From: Simkania negevensis
Lineage (GTDB): Bacteria; Chlamydiota; Chlamydiia; Chlamydiales; Simkaniaceae
DNA length: 9,226 nt
Reading direction: 5' to 3'
Assembly: GCA_016191565.1 (NCBI GenBank)
Contig: JACPWA010000221.1
Coordinates: 1 to 9,226 of the forward strand
The notes under the pieces are model-generated. The model was not told where the DNA came from and made no database searches. It saw only the letters and a program-made list of their open reading frames with translations. A program made the translations under genes and the position numbers. Position 1 is the first letter of the stretch, and the number at the start of each line of letters is the position of its first letter. Shown here in pieces: positions 1-5,632 of the stretch.

Positions 1-57
1 GACAATGCTCGCATTAAACTGGCAAGCTTATATCCAAAATTTAAAAATTATGATTAA
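1..57 (+). CDS. 3' end of an upstream gene (partial, 18 codons)
   Basis: Reading from base 1 in frame 1 gives 18 sense codons ending in Asn-Tyr-Asp and a TAA stop at 55-57. The peptide (ARIKLASLYPKFKNYD at its end) looks like a helical C-terminus of the kind found at the end of tetratricopeptide-like proteins, but 18 residues are too few to assign a family. A stem-loop begins 9 nt after the stop, which fits the end of a real gene. The alternative is a chance open frame at the window edge. Confidence 0.45.
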   Translation, partial: DNARIKLASLYPKFKNYD

Positions 58-65
58 ATTTTTTG

Positions 66-90
66 TTACAGAGCACTAGGTGCTTTGTAA
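66..90 (+). promoter_or_regulatory. 25-bp imperfect palindrome / stem-loop between the upstream gene and pdhA
   Basis: The arms TTACAGAGCAC (66-76) and GTGCTTTGTAA (80-90) are reverse complements except for one G-T pair and are separated by a 3-nt centre (TAG). As RNA this is an 11-bp hairpin. It lies 9 nt after the upstream stop, so it may be a terminator, but no T-tract follows it on the plus strand; the T-run at 59-64 precedes it instead. As DNA it has the symmetry of a dimeric repressor operator and sits about 100 nt before pdhA. The pairing is seen; either role is inferred. Confidence 0.45.
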
Positions 91-110
91 GCTGCAGGAC
101 ACTAAGTGGG

Positions 111-140
111 TTGATTAAATAGAAGGAGATCTGAGATAAA
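111..140 (+). promoter_or_regulatory. weak candidate sigma70-type promoter for pdhABC
   Basis: TTGATT (111-116) and GATAAA (135-140) are separated by 18 nt, and each matches the consensus hexamer at 4 of 6 bases. Transcription would start near 147, at the foot of the leader hairpin. No better pair of hexamers was found between the upstream stop and pdhA. This is a low-confidence call; the operon could also be read through from upstream. Confidence 0.2.
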
Positions 141-141
141 G

Positions 142-169
142 GGAAGAGAAGAGGTTGCTTTTCTCCTCT
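142..169 (+). promoter_or_regulatory. leader stem-loop just upstream of the pdhA start codon
   Basis: GAGAAGAG (146-153) pairs with CTTTTCTC (158-165) around the tetraloop GTTG. The stem continues outward past one A-C mismatch to 142/169, giving 11 pairs in 12, two of them G-U. It ends 16 nt before the pdhA ATG. pdhA lacks a properly spaced Shine-Dalgarno sequence, and a good one (AGGAG, 124-128) lies too far upstream and has no start codon. The hairpin could stabilise the message or position the ribosome; that role is inference. Confidence 0.35.
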
Positions 170-185
170 AATACGACTTGGAAAT

Positions 186-1214
186 ATGACAAAGAAAAAA
201 GTCTACGGGATAGAATATGATTTTGTAAAGGGGGAACCTAAGAAGACAATCGCTTCCTTGGGTCAAGAGACTCTCCTTCATCTTTTCCAAGAAATGTTGC
301 TGATACGCCACTTTGAGATGAGAGCCGAATCTGCCTACCAGCATGGCCATGTAGGGGGATTTTTTCATGCTTATACAGGTCAGGAGGCAATCCAACTCGC
401 TGCTGTAGCTGCCTTAGGAAGGGAAAAACATTGGTGGGCAACCACCTATAGATGTCATGCACTGGCCCTTTTACTTGGGGCGAGCCCAAACGAGTTGATG
501 GCGGAACTCTATGGAAAAGTAACGGGAAATGCTTTAGGAAGGGGTGGCTCGATGCATTTTTTTGCAAAGAGGCTCTTAGGAGGACTTGCGATCGTCGGTG
601 GGCATGTGCCAATAGCAACGGGAGCCGCTTTTTCTTTGAAATATCAGGCCCAAGAAGGGGTAGCCGTTTGCTTTTTAGGGGAAGGAGCAGTAGCTCAAGG
701 AGCAGTCCATGAGTCACTAAATCTCGCTGCTCTTTGGAATCTTCCCTGCATTTACGTGATAGAAAACAACCATTGGGGGATGGGAACTGCAGCAGAGCGG
801 GCCTTTTGTACCCAACCGATTGCTGAGCATATGGGCCGCACCTATCAGATTCCTACGTTTACCCTTGATGGAACCGATTTTTTTAGCTGTTATCATGGAT
901 TTTCTCTTGCTTATGAAGCCTGCAAAAAAAGCAAAAAACCAATTCTTATTGAAGCGATAACAGAGCGTTTCCGAGGACATTCGATTTCTGATCCTGCTCT
1001 CTATCGCACTAAAGAGGAGCTGGAAGAAGCAAAGAAACAAGATCCTATCCTCTTGTTAAAAGAGATGCTCAAGAAAGAGAAAATTTTAACCGATTCACTA
1101 TATGAAGAGATCGATAAGGAGCAGAAAAAGAAGGTAGTGGAAGCAATGGAATATGCAGAAAAAAGTCCTTATCCAGAGGAGAGCTCTCTGGAAGAAGATG
1201 TTTTCGCTCCTTAA
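186..1214 (+). CDS. pdhA: pyruvate dehydrogenase E1 component, alpha subunit
   Basis: This is the thiamine-diphosphate-dependent alpha subunit of heterotetrameric E1, which decarboxylates pyruvate and passes the two-carbon unit to the lipoyl group of E2 in the cytoplasm. Its 342 residues are normal for the family. Visible landmarks are HAYTGQEA (61-68), the YR-x-H segment (88-91), GRGGSMH (118-124), the ThDP/magnesium motif from GEG (165-167) to ENN (193-195), and the active-site loop RGHSISDP (263-270) followed by YRT. Most family members have GDG and then Asn-Gln-Gly where this one has GEG and Ala-Gln-Gly, a conservative but noticeable change at the magnesium ligand. The ATG is the only usable start, because an in-frame TGA lies at 132-134. 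Its ribosome site is poor (GGA only 3 nt away). It leads a tight operon with pdhB and pdhC. Branched-chain or acetoin dehydrogenase alpha subunits are close relatives and less likely alternatives. Confidence 0.92.
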   Translation: MTKKKVYGIEYDFVKGEPKKTIASLGQETLLHLFQEMLLIRHFEMRAESAYQHGHVGGFFHAYTGQEAIQLAAVAALGREKHWWATTYRCHALALLLGASPNELMAELYGKVTGNALGRGGSMHFFAKRLLGGLAIVGGHVPIATGAAFSLKYQAQEGVAVCFLGEGAVAQGAVHESLNLAALWNLPCIYVIENNHWGMGTAAERAFCTQPIAEHMGRTYQIPTFTLDGTDFFSCYHGFSLAYEACKKSKKPILIEAITERFRGHSISDPALYRTKEELEEAKKQDPILLLKEMLKKEKILTDSLYEEIDKEQKKKVVEAMEYAEKSPYPEESSLEEDVFAP

Positions 1215-1217
1215 AAA

Positions 1218-2228
1218 ATGAAAAAAAAAGACATGGAAAAGAAAAAACCCACCCAAGTTGTTGAGATGCGAGAAGCCTTAAGGCAAGCGATTGATGAGGA
1301 AATGACCAGAGATGAGCGGGTCTATCTTATGGGGGAGGAGGTTGGAGAATATAATGGGGCCTATAAGGTCTCAAAAGGACTTTTAGATAAGTGGGGCCCT
1401 GAAAGAATTATCGATACTCCTATTGCAGAAAATGGATTTGCTGGTCTTTCAATCGGTGCTGCAATGACAGGACTTCGGCCTATTGTGGAGTTCATGAGTT
1501 TTAATTTTTCTTTTGTTGCTGCCGATCAACTCATTTCTAATGCTTGTAAAATGTACTATATGTCGGGAAACCGTTTTTCTGTACCTAGTGTTTTCCGAGG
1601 GCCCAATGGAGCAGCAGCCCAGGTATCGAGCCAACACTCTCACTGCGTGGAAGCCATCTATGGCAATCTCCCTGGTTTTATTATAATCAGCCCTAGTAAT
1701 GCCTATGATGCCAAAGGGCTTTTAAAATCGGCGATCCGAAATAATAATCCAGTGATTTTTTTAGAAAATGAGCTCGATTATGGGAAAAAAATGGAGATTC
1801 CAATTGAGGAATATCTTGTGCCTATTGGGAAAGCAAAAGTAGTCAGAGAAGGGAAAGATCTCACCCTTATTTCCTACTCCAGGATGCTTACCTTCTGCTT
1901 GGAAGCGGCAGCAGAATTAGCAAAGCGAGGGATACAAGTCGAGGTGGTCGATCTTCGGACGATTAAACCTCTTGATATTCCGACGATTATTGCCTCAGTG
2001 CAAAAGACCCATTTTTGTGTCCTTGTAGAAGAGGGACATCTCTTCTCAGGGATTTCAGCAGAGGTAGGATTTCAGATCCAAGAGCGCTGCTTTGACTTTT
2101 TAGATGCCCCTGTTGCTAGAGTGTGCCAGAAAGAGACCCCTCTTCCCTATTCCAAGCCTTTGGAGAAAGCATCGCAGCCAAGTATAGGGAAGATTGTACA
2201 AACTATTGAAAAGACACTATCTATTTGA
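1218..2228 (+). CDS. pdhB: pyruvate dehydrogenase E1 component, beta subunit
   Basis: This is the beta subunit of E1. It completes the ThDP site at the alpha/beta interface and carries the surface that binds E2. Its 336 residues match the family. It has MREAL near the N-terminus (17-21), GEEVGEYNGAYKVSKGL (39-55), and DTPIAENGF (66-74), in which Glu71 is the expected glutamate that activates the ThDP aminopyrimidine. QHSH (139-142) and VDLRTIKPLD (244-253), the start of the transketolase C-terminal domain, follow. The start is 3 nt after the pdhA stop with no clear Shine-Dalgarno sequence, so translation is probably coupled to pdhA. A second in-frame ATG at 1233 would remove only the lysine-rich first five residues and is a possible alternative start. 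Acetoin or branched-chain keto-acid E1 beta is the main alternative function. Confidence 0.93.
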   Translation: MKKKDMEKKKPTQVVEMREALRQAIDEEMTRDERVYLMGEEVGEYNGAYKVSKGLLDKWGPERIIDTPIAENGFAGLSIGAAMTGLRPIVEFMSFNFSFVAADQLISNACKMYYMSGNRFSVPSVFRGPNGAAAQVSSQHSHCVEAIYGNLPGFIIISPSNAYDAKGLLKSAIRNNNPVIFLENELDYGKKMEIPIEEYLVPIGKAKVVREGKDLTLISYSRMLTFCLEAAAELAKRGIQVEVVDLRTIKPLDIPTIIASVQKTHFCVLVEEGHLFSGISAEVGFQIQERCFDFLDAPVARVCQKETPLPYSKPLEKASQPSIGKIVQTIEKTLSI

Positions 2229-2246
2229 AGAGGAGAGAATGAAACG

Positions 2247-3533
2247 ATGCCTTTTACACTGACCATGCCCAAACTTTCTCCAACGATGGAACAGGGAACC
2301 ATCGTAAAATGGCATAAAAAAGAGGGAGATCCGATTAAAGCGGGAGACCTTCTCTTCGATGTTGCCACTGACAAAGCAACAGTAGAGCATACAGCTCTTG
2401 ATGATGGGTTTCTCCGAAAAATTTTAATAACAGAAGGAGAGGAGGCTATTGTCAACCAGGCGGTTGCGATCTTTACCGAAGAGAAAGATGAGAAGATAGA
2501 AGGGTATCATCCTGAGGGAGCTGCTTCTACTAAAAATGAGTCTGTGAGAAAAGAAGATAGAGAGAAAGAGCTTTTAGACTCTCCTTTAAGAGCTTCCGCT
2601 GCTACTTTGCAACCAACCTTTCCTATAGAACCTCCCTTAGAGGATTACTCTTTTACGTATGATTTGAGCTTCTCTTCTGCCCTTAAAGCTTCTCCTCTTG
2701 CTAAAAAACTAGCCAAAGAAAAGGGATTAGAGCTCTCGGGGGTTAAAGGAAGCGGTCCTGATGGACGGGTGATGAGCCGCGATCTTAATTTAGCTGAGCC
2801 CTCCAGCCCCGTTACTTTCTCCCATCCTTCTGCCCCCACCCTTCCTCCAGGAAGCTATATAGAAGAGAAACTATCTCCCATGAGAAAAGCCATTGGAGAG
2901 AAGCTCCAAGCATCTAAAACCTTTATTCCCCACTTCTATATGCAGCAGGAGGTGGACTGTCACAACTTACATAATCTTCGAGAAGAGCTAAAAGCCACAG
3001 GTATTAAAATTACATTTAACGATTTTATCATTAGAGCTGTAGCGATTGCCCTCAAAAAACACCCTGTGATCAATAGCGGCTTTGATGCAAGTAAAAATGT
3101 GATGGTCCGCTTCCAAACAATCGATATAGCAATTGCTGTAAGTATAGAAGAAGGGCTCGTTACCCCTATCATCCGACATGCAGACTTTAAAAACTTAGGG
3201 CAGATTTCTGTTGAGGTGAAAGCCTTAGCTCATCTAGCCAAAGAGGGAAAACTAAAACCTGAGCAGTACCGGGGAGGCTCTTTTACCATTTCCAACCTTG
3301 GGATGTATGGGATCTCAGATTTTCAAGCAGTGATCAACCCTCCACAGGTTAGCATCCTTGCTGTAGGGAGTATTCGCGATTGTCCTGTAATAAAAGAAGG
3401 ACAGGTTATGGCTGGCAAACAGCTTACCCTTTCTCTATCGAGTGATCACCGAGTAGTGGATGGGGCAGATGCTGCTAAGTTCCTTCAAACCTTAAAACAA
3501 TACCTAGAGCATCCTGCCATCTTACTTCTTTAG
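2247..3533 (+). CDS. pdhC: dihydrolipoamide acetyltransferase, E2 component of pyruvate dehydrogenase
   Basis: E2 forms the core of the complex and transfers the acetyl group from its lipoyl arm to CoA. The 428 residues show the domains in normal order. A single lipoyl domain (1-80) has the modified lysine at K43 in TDKAT. A charged and then proline-containing linker follows (about 81-145). The small E1/E3-binding domain is at about 146-180 (ASPLAKKLAKEKG, GSGPDGRV). After a short Ala-Pro-rich linker the acetyltransferase domain runs from about 205 to 428, with the catalytic H-x3-D-G as H401, D405 and G406. A good Shine-Dalgarno sequence (GGAGAG, 2232-2237) fits the ATG at 2247; the ATG at 2239 is out of frame. 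It is third in the pdhABC operon. No lpd (E3) gene follows, although the E3-binding domain looks intact, so E3 is expected elsewhere in the genome. The related 2-oxoglutarate and branched-chain E2 enzymes are less likely given the neighbours. Confidence 0.93.
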   Translation: MPFTLTMPKLSPTMEQGTIVKWHKKEGDPIKAGDLLFDVATDKATVEHTALDDGFLRKILITEGEEAIVNQAVAIFTEEKDEKIEGYHPEGAASTKNESVRKEDREKELLDSPLRASAATLQPTFPIEPPLEDYSFTYDLSFSSALKASPLAKKLAKEKGLELSGVKGSGPDGRVMSRDLNLAEPSSPVTFSHPSAPTLPPGSYIEEKLSPMRKAIGEKLQASKTFIPHFYMQQEVDCHNLHNLREELKATGIKITFNDFIIRAVAIALKKHPVINSGFDASKNVMVRFQTIDIAIAVSIEEGLVTPIIRHADFKNLGQISVEVKALAHLAKEGKLKPEQYRGGSFTISNLGMYGISDFQAVINPPQVSILAVGSIRDCPVIKEGQVMAGKQLTLSLSSDHRVVDGADAAKFLQTLKQYLEHPAILLL

Positions 3534-3566
3534 TAACCTGGACCTTACGCATTTAAAACCATACTG

Positions 3567-4961
3567 CTATTTTAGAAGAGGTAAAAGGCCAAGCTCTTGA
3601 CGAAGTGTTTGAACGTCTATAGGAAGATGACGGCTTTGATTTTGATTGCTCATTTCAAAGTCAAGTAGAAGAAACTCTAATCTTTCCCGACCTTCCGCTG
3701 TTTTTGCTGCTTGGCGTGGTGTTTTACCATTCAAAGCAGGAAGGGGAGTATCAAGCCAACTCTGATAGTGATTTTCGAGAAACGCTCGCATCACTTCTTT
3801 TTCCATAGCTGTTGGTTGAGAAGGCGCGGACAATTTCTTTTTCCTCACATTTTCTAAGTCAAGCGGCTTTCTATCCTCTTTCTCAAAAATAGCTTCAGGC
3901 AATCGCTTCTCTATTTCCTGCTGCATTTTCTTGGAACGCTCTATAGAGTTCACTTGGATAGTCAGCTTACTTCCTTTGATTTTTATATCTCCTAAAATTA
4001 GATCTGATGATCGATTTTTCAGCCAGGGGAACTCAATAGAATATAATTCCCCTTTTTTATGGAACCCTTCCTCTTCAAGAGCTTCTTCCGGATCTTCTCC
4101 CTTGCATAGAGAAATGAGCTGATCAAAAGCCATTTTGGGAGAGCAAGTCAGTTTGTAATGAAGAGTGCAGAGGATAATAGAATGACCATCACTATTTCTC
4201 ATCTCAGGGAGCTGGTAGGCAGATGCAGACCATAGGAAGTAAGCTTCTCTCAGGTCATTATCATATTTTAAAAGCGTAGTAGGAGTCAGGGTCTTTTCTT
4301 GTGCCAAAATATCTTTTTTTAGATCTAAAATTTCCATGGCATATCGCAATGGTAAAGGAGTAGTGCCAAATCCAATTTGGATGGCTTGATCTCCACAAGA
4401 TATCAACCTTGCGAAAACAACCCTCCCCTTGAATTCTAAAACCGCTCCTGCTGTTTCTTTAATAGTAGCAGTTCTTTCTAGCAGCAGATCTTTCAATATT
4501 ATTCGTCGAGAAGGAATGACATCTTCTACAAGGAAAAAACTAAAAGGGCTTCGATCAATTACAGAGAGAAATAGTTCATAGTCTTTAAGCCCCTTTTCTT
4601 GAAGATACAGGTCTGCCAATGTCATGTTGGATCCTAGATCTTTCCATTGTTCAGAGTAATCAAAAGGAATCCATCGAAAAATGAACCATCCAGGGAAGAG
4701 ATGTTTGCCATCGGGAGAGTCTCTTTCTACATCCATATCCAAGCAAAAGTTGTCCCATCCATCAGCGATGATTTCTGGGCCCCACTTTTCTGAAGCAAAG
4801 GCAAAAGCGCCTTCCCATAGTTTTCCTTCCATCTGCCGAAGTTTTTGCCATTCTCTATCAGCTTCTATGGGAGGAATATTAACAGCTTTAGCTAAGCAGC
4901 AGTGTTTAAATTTCTTTTGACTGCCACAGGGACAAGGATCATTTCTTTGTGTTTTTTGCAT
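3567..4961 (-). CDS. SEC-C zinc-motif protein of unknown function
   Basis: This 464-residue protein starts with a SEC-C motif, NDPCPCGSQKKFKHCC (7-22), with Cys10, Cys12, Cys21 and Cys22 as the expected zinc ligands. SecA carries this motif at its C-terminus, where it binds SecB and ribosomes. Here it is at the N-terminus and no SecA ATPase is present, so the protein is not SecA. The middle has FPGWFIFRW (89-97), SPFSFFLVEDV (138-148) and a beta-rich stretch to about 215. Together these resemble a widespread uncharacterised SEC-C family that I recognise only by pattern. Near the C-terminus, W402 and PALNGKTPRQAA (408-419) followed by EGRERL (423-428) resemble the motif W-x(n)-P-A-L-x-G-x-T-P-x-x-A of toxin-binding antitoxin domains (MbcA/ParS type), but this similarity is weak. 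The start is fixed by an upstream in-frame stop. The gene converges on pdhC (33-nt gap) and diverges from the SH2-like gene. Function is unknown. Confidence 0.85.
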   Translation of the reverse strand: MQKTQRNDPCPCGSQKKFKHCCLAKAVNIPPIEADREWQKLRQMEGKLWEGAFAFASEKWGPEIIADGWDNFCLDMDVERDSPDGKHLFPGWFIFRWIPFDYSEQWKDLGSNMTLADLYLQEKGLKDYELFLSVIDRSPFSFFLVEDVIPSRRIILKDLLLERTATIKETAGAVLEFKGRVVFARLISCGDQAIQIGFGTTPLPLRYAMEILDLKKDILAQEKTLTPTTLLKYDNDLREAYFLWSASAYQLPEMRNSDGHSIILCTLHYKLTCSPKMAFDQLISLCKGEDPEEALEEEGFHKKGELYSIEFPWLKNRSSDLILGDIKIKGSKLTIQVNSIERSKKMQQEIEKRLPEAIFEKEDRKPLDLENVRKKKLSAPSQPTAMEKEVMRAFLENHYQSWLDTPLPALNGKTPRQAAKTAEGRERLEFLLLDFEMSNQNQSRHLPIDVQTLRQELGLLPLLK

Positions 4962-5007
4962 AACAACACATCTATCTCTTCACCAAAAAATTTTAGATCT
5001 CTTGAAA

Positions 5008-5037
5008 TTTAAATCAAAGTTTTTTTTCACTTCTCAA
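5008..5037 (-). promoter_or_regulatory. weak candidate promoter for the SEC-C gene
   Basis: On the minus strand TTGAGA (5037-5032) and TTTAAA (5013-5008) are 18 nt apart, and each agrees with the consensus hexamer at 4 of 6 bases. The leader to the start at 4961 would be about 40 nt. It lies in a very AT-rich region where chance matches are frequent. Confidence 0.25.
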
Positions 5038-5082
5038 TCAGATTTGCATCGTTTGTCTGAATTTTTTCTTTTTTTAACTCAG

Positions 5083-5112
5083 TTGCAAGAAAAAATAAGT
5101 AAGCTCTACAAT
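5083..5112 (+). promoter_or_regulatory. candidate sigma70-type promoter of the SH2-like gene
   Basis: TTGCAA (5083-5088) and TACAAT (5107-5112, 5 of 6 consensus bases) are separated by 18 nt. Transcription would start near 5119, leaving a leader of about 25 nt that contains the strong Shine-Dalgarno sequence AAGGAG (5132-5137), 6 nt before the ATG at 5144. This compact arrangement suggests independent and fairly efficient expression. Confidence 0.5.
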
Positions 5113-5143
5113 ATTAAAAACAAAATCTTACAAGGAGATAGAT

Positions 5144-5506
5144 ATGTCTAGAATTTATTCTTGTACTAACCAAACAGATAGTCATTACTGGATAAAAACA
5201 AACCAGGAGTTAATCCAGAAGCATCCTGCTTGGCATGAGGATATCGATGCTCCTCAGGCTGAAGCTCTTTTAACAGGGAAAGCCCCTTTTACCTATTTGC
5301 TGCGGAAAGGGGATAAGGAAAGGGCCTATTTTATCACTTTTGTAAAAGAAGATTACACTGTATACCATCAGTCTTTTACCTTAGAGCATGATTCCAAGGG
5401 TTGGTACTACAAAAATGGAATTGTAACTGGGCCTATAGAAACAGTAGAAGAGTTAATTCCAAAGATTATGCATTGCGATCCTAAGGAATGCATTGTTTTA
5501 AGCTAA
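5144..5506 (+). CDS. small SH2-like domain protein (putative phosphotyrosine-binding effector)
   Basis: These 120 residues align by eye with a eukaryotic SH2 domain from about residue 28 to 107. W30, I34 and the AEALL segment (39-43) match the start and helix A. FTYLLR (49-54) matches the FLVR strand and places the phosphotyrosine-binding arginine at R54. AYFITF (61-66) matches the next strand, and VYHQSF (73-78) matches the V-x-H-x-x-I strand with its conserved histidine (H75). GWYY (86-89) and ETVEELI (99-105) match the G-x-Y-Y strand and the SL-x-EL helix. SH2 domains bind phosphotyrosine peptides; bacterial SH2 proteins are known in Legionella, where they act in host cells. Two canonical residues differ: the helix-A arginine is Ala/Pro (36-37), and the serine after R-x is Gly56. 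There is no Sec signal peptide or membrane segment. The first 12 residues are rich in Ser, Thr and Asn, which is compatible with type III secretion but proves nothing. It is a single-gene unit with its own promoter and terminator. Similarity is judged by pattern only. Confidence 0.75.
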   Translation: MSRIYSCTNQTDSHYWIKTNQELIQKHPAWHEDIDAPQAEALLTGKAPFTYLLRKGDKERAYFITFVKEDYTVYHQSFTLEHDSKGWYYKNGIVTGPIETVEELIPKIMHCDPKECIVLS

Positions 5507-5561
5507 TCTCGAATATAAGAGCAATACTTTTGAGTAGATCTGCAATTCTAGGTTCTACTTT

Positions 5562-5609
5562 GAAGGAAAGCTTTAAAATTGTGATATAGCTTTCCTTTCT
5601 CTTTTTATT
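5562..5609 (+). terminator. intrinsic terminator of the SH2-like gene
   Basis: AAGGAAAGCT (5563-5572) is the exact reverse complement of AGCTTTCCTT (5588-5597), giving a 10-bp stem with a 15-nt loop; a G-T pair (5562/5598) extends it. A T-rich tail (5596-5609) follows on the plus strand. It lies 56 nt after the TAA. On the minus strand the hairpin is also downstream of the large gene ending at 5633, but no T-run follows it in that direction. Confidence 0.75.
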
Positions 5610-5632
5610 GTCTCTAAGAAAAGAAAGCGAGT

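Noticed and set aside
238..717. 159-codon open frame on the minus strand inside pdhA
   Set aside because: It lies antisense to a strongly conserved enzyme gene, its translation is low-complexity Leu/Pro/Arg-rich, and it has no promoter or ribosome site of its own.
2147..2455. 102-codon minus-strand open frame across the pdhB-pdhC junction
   Set aside because: It overlaps two well-supported genes, including the lipoyl domain, and shows no protein-like features.
3534..3566. possible terminator between the convergent pdhC and SEC-C genes
   Set aside because: The 33-nt gap contains no stem with a T-run on either strand; the short AAGAG/CTCTT pairing nearby lies inside the SEC-C coding region.
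3567..4961. SecA or a SecA fragment
   Set aside because: Only the short SEC-C motif is shared; there are no Walker motifs or other SecA domains, and the motif is N-terminal.
5595..5627. second inverted repeat (CTTTCTCTTTT with AGAAAAGAAAG) after the SH2-like gene
   Set aside because: It is simple pyrimidine/purine sequence with a mismatch and a wobble, overlaps the tail of the better terminator, and has no T-run after it.
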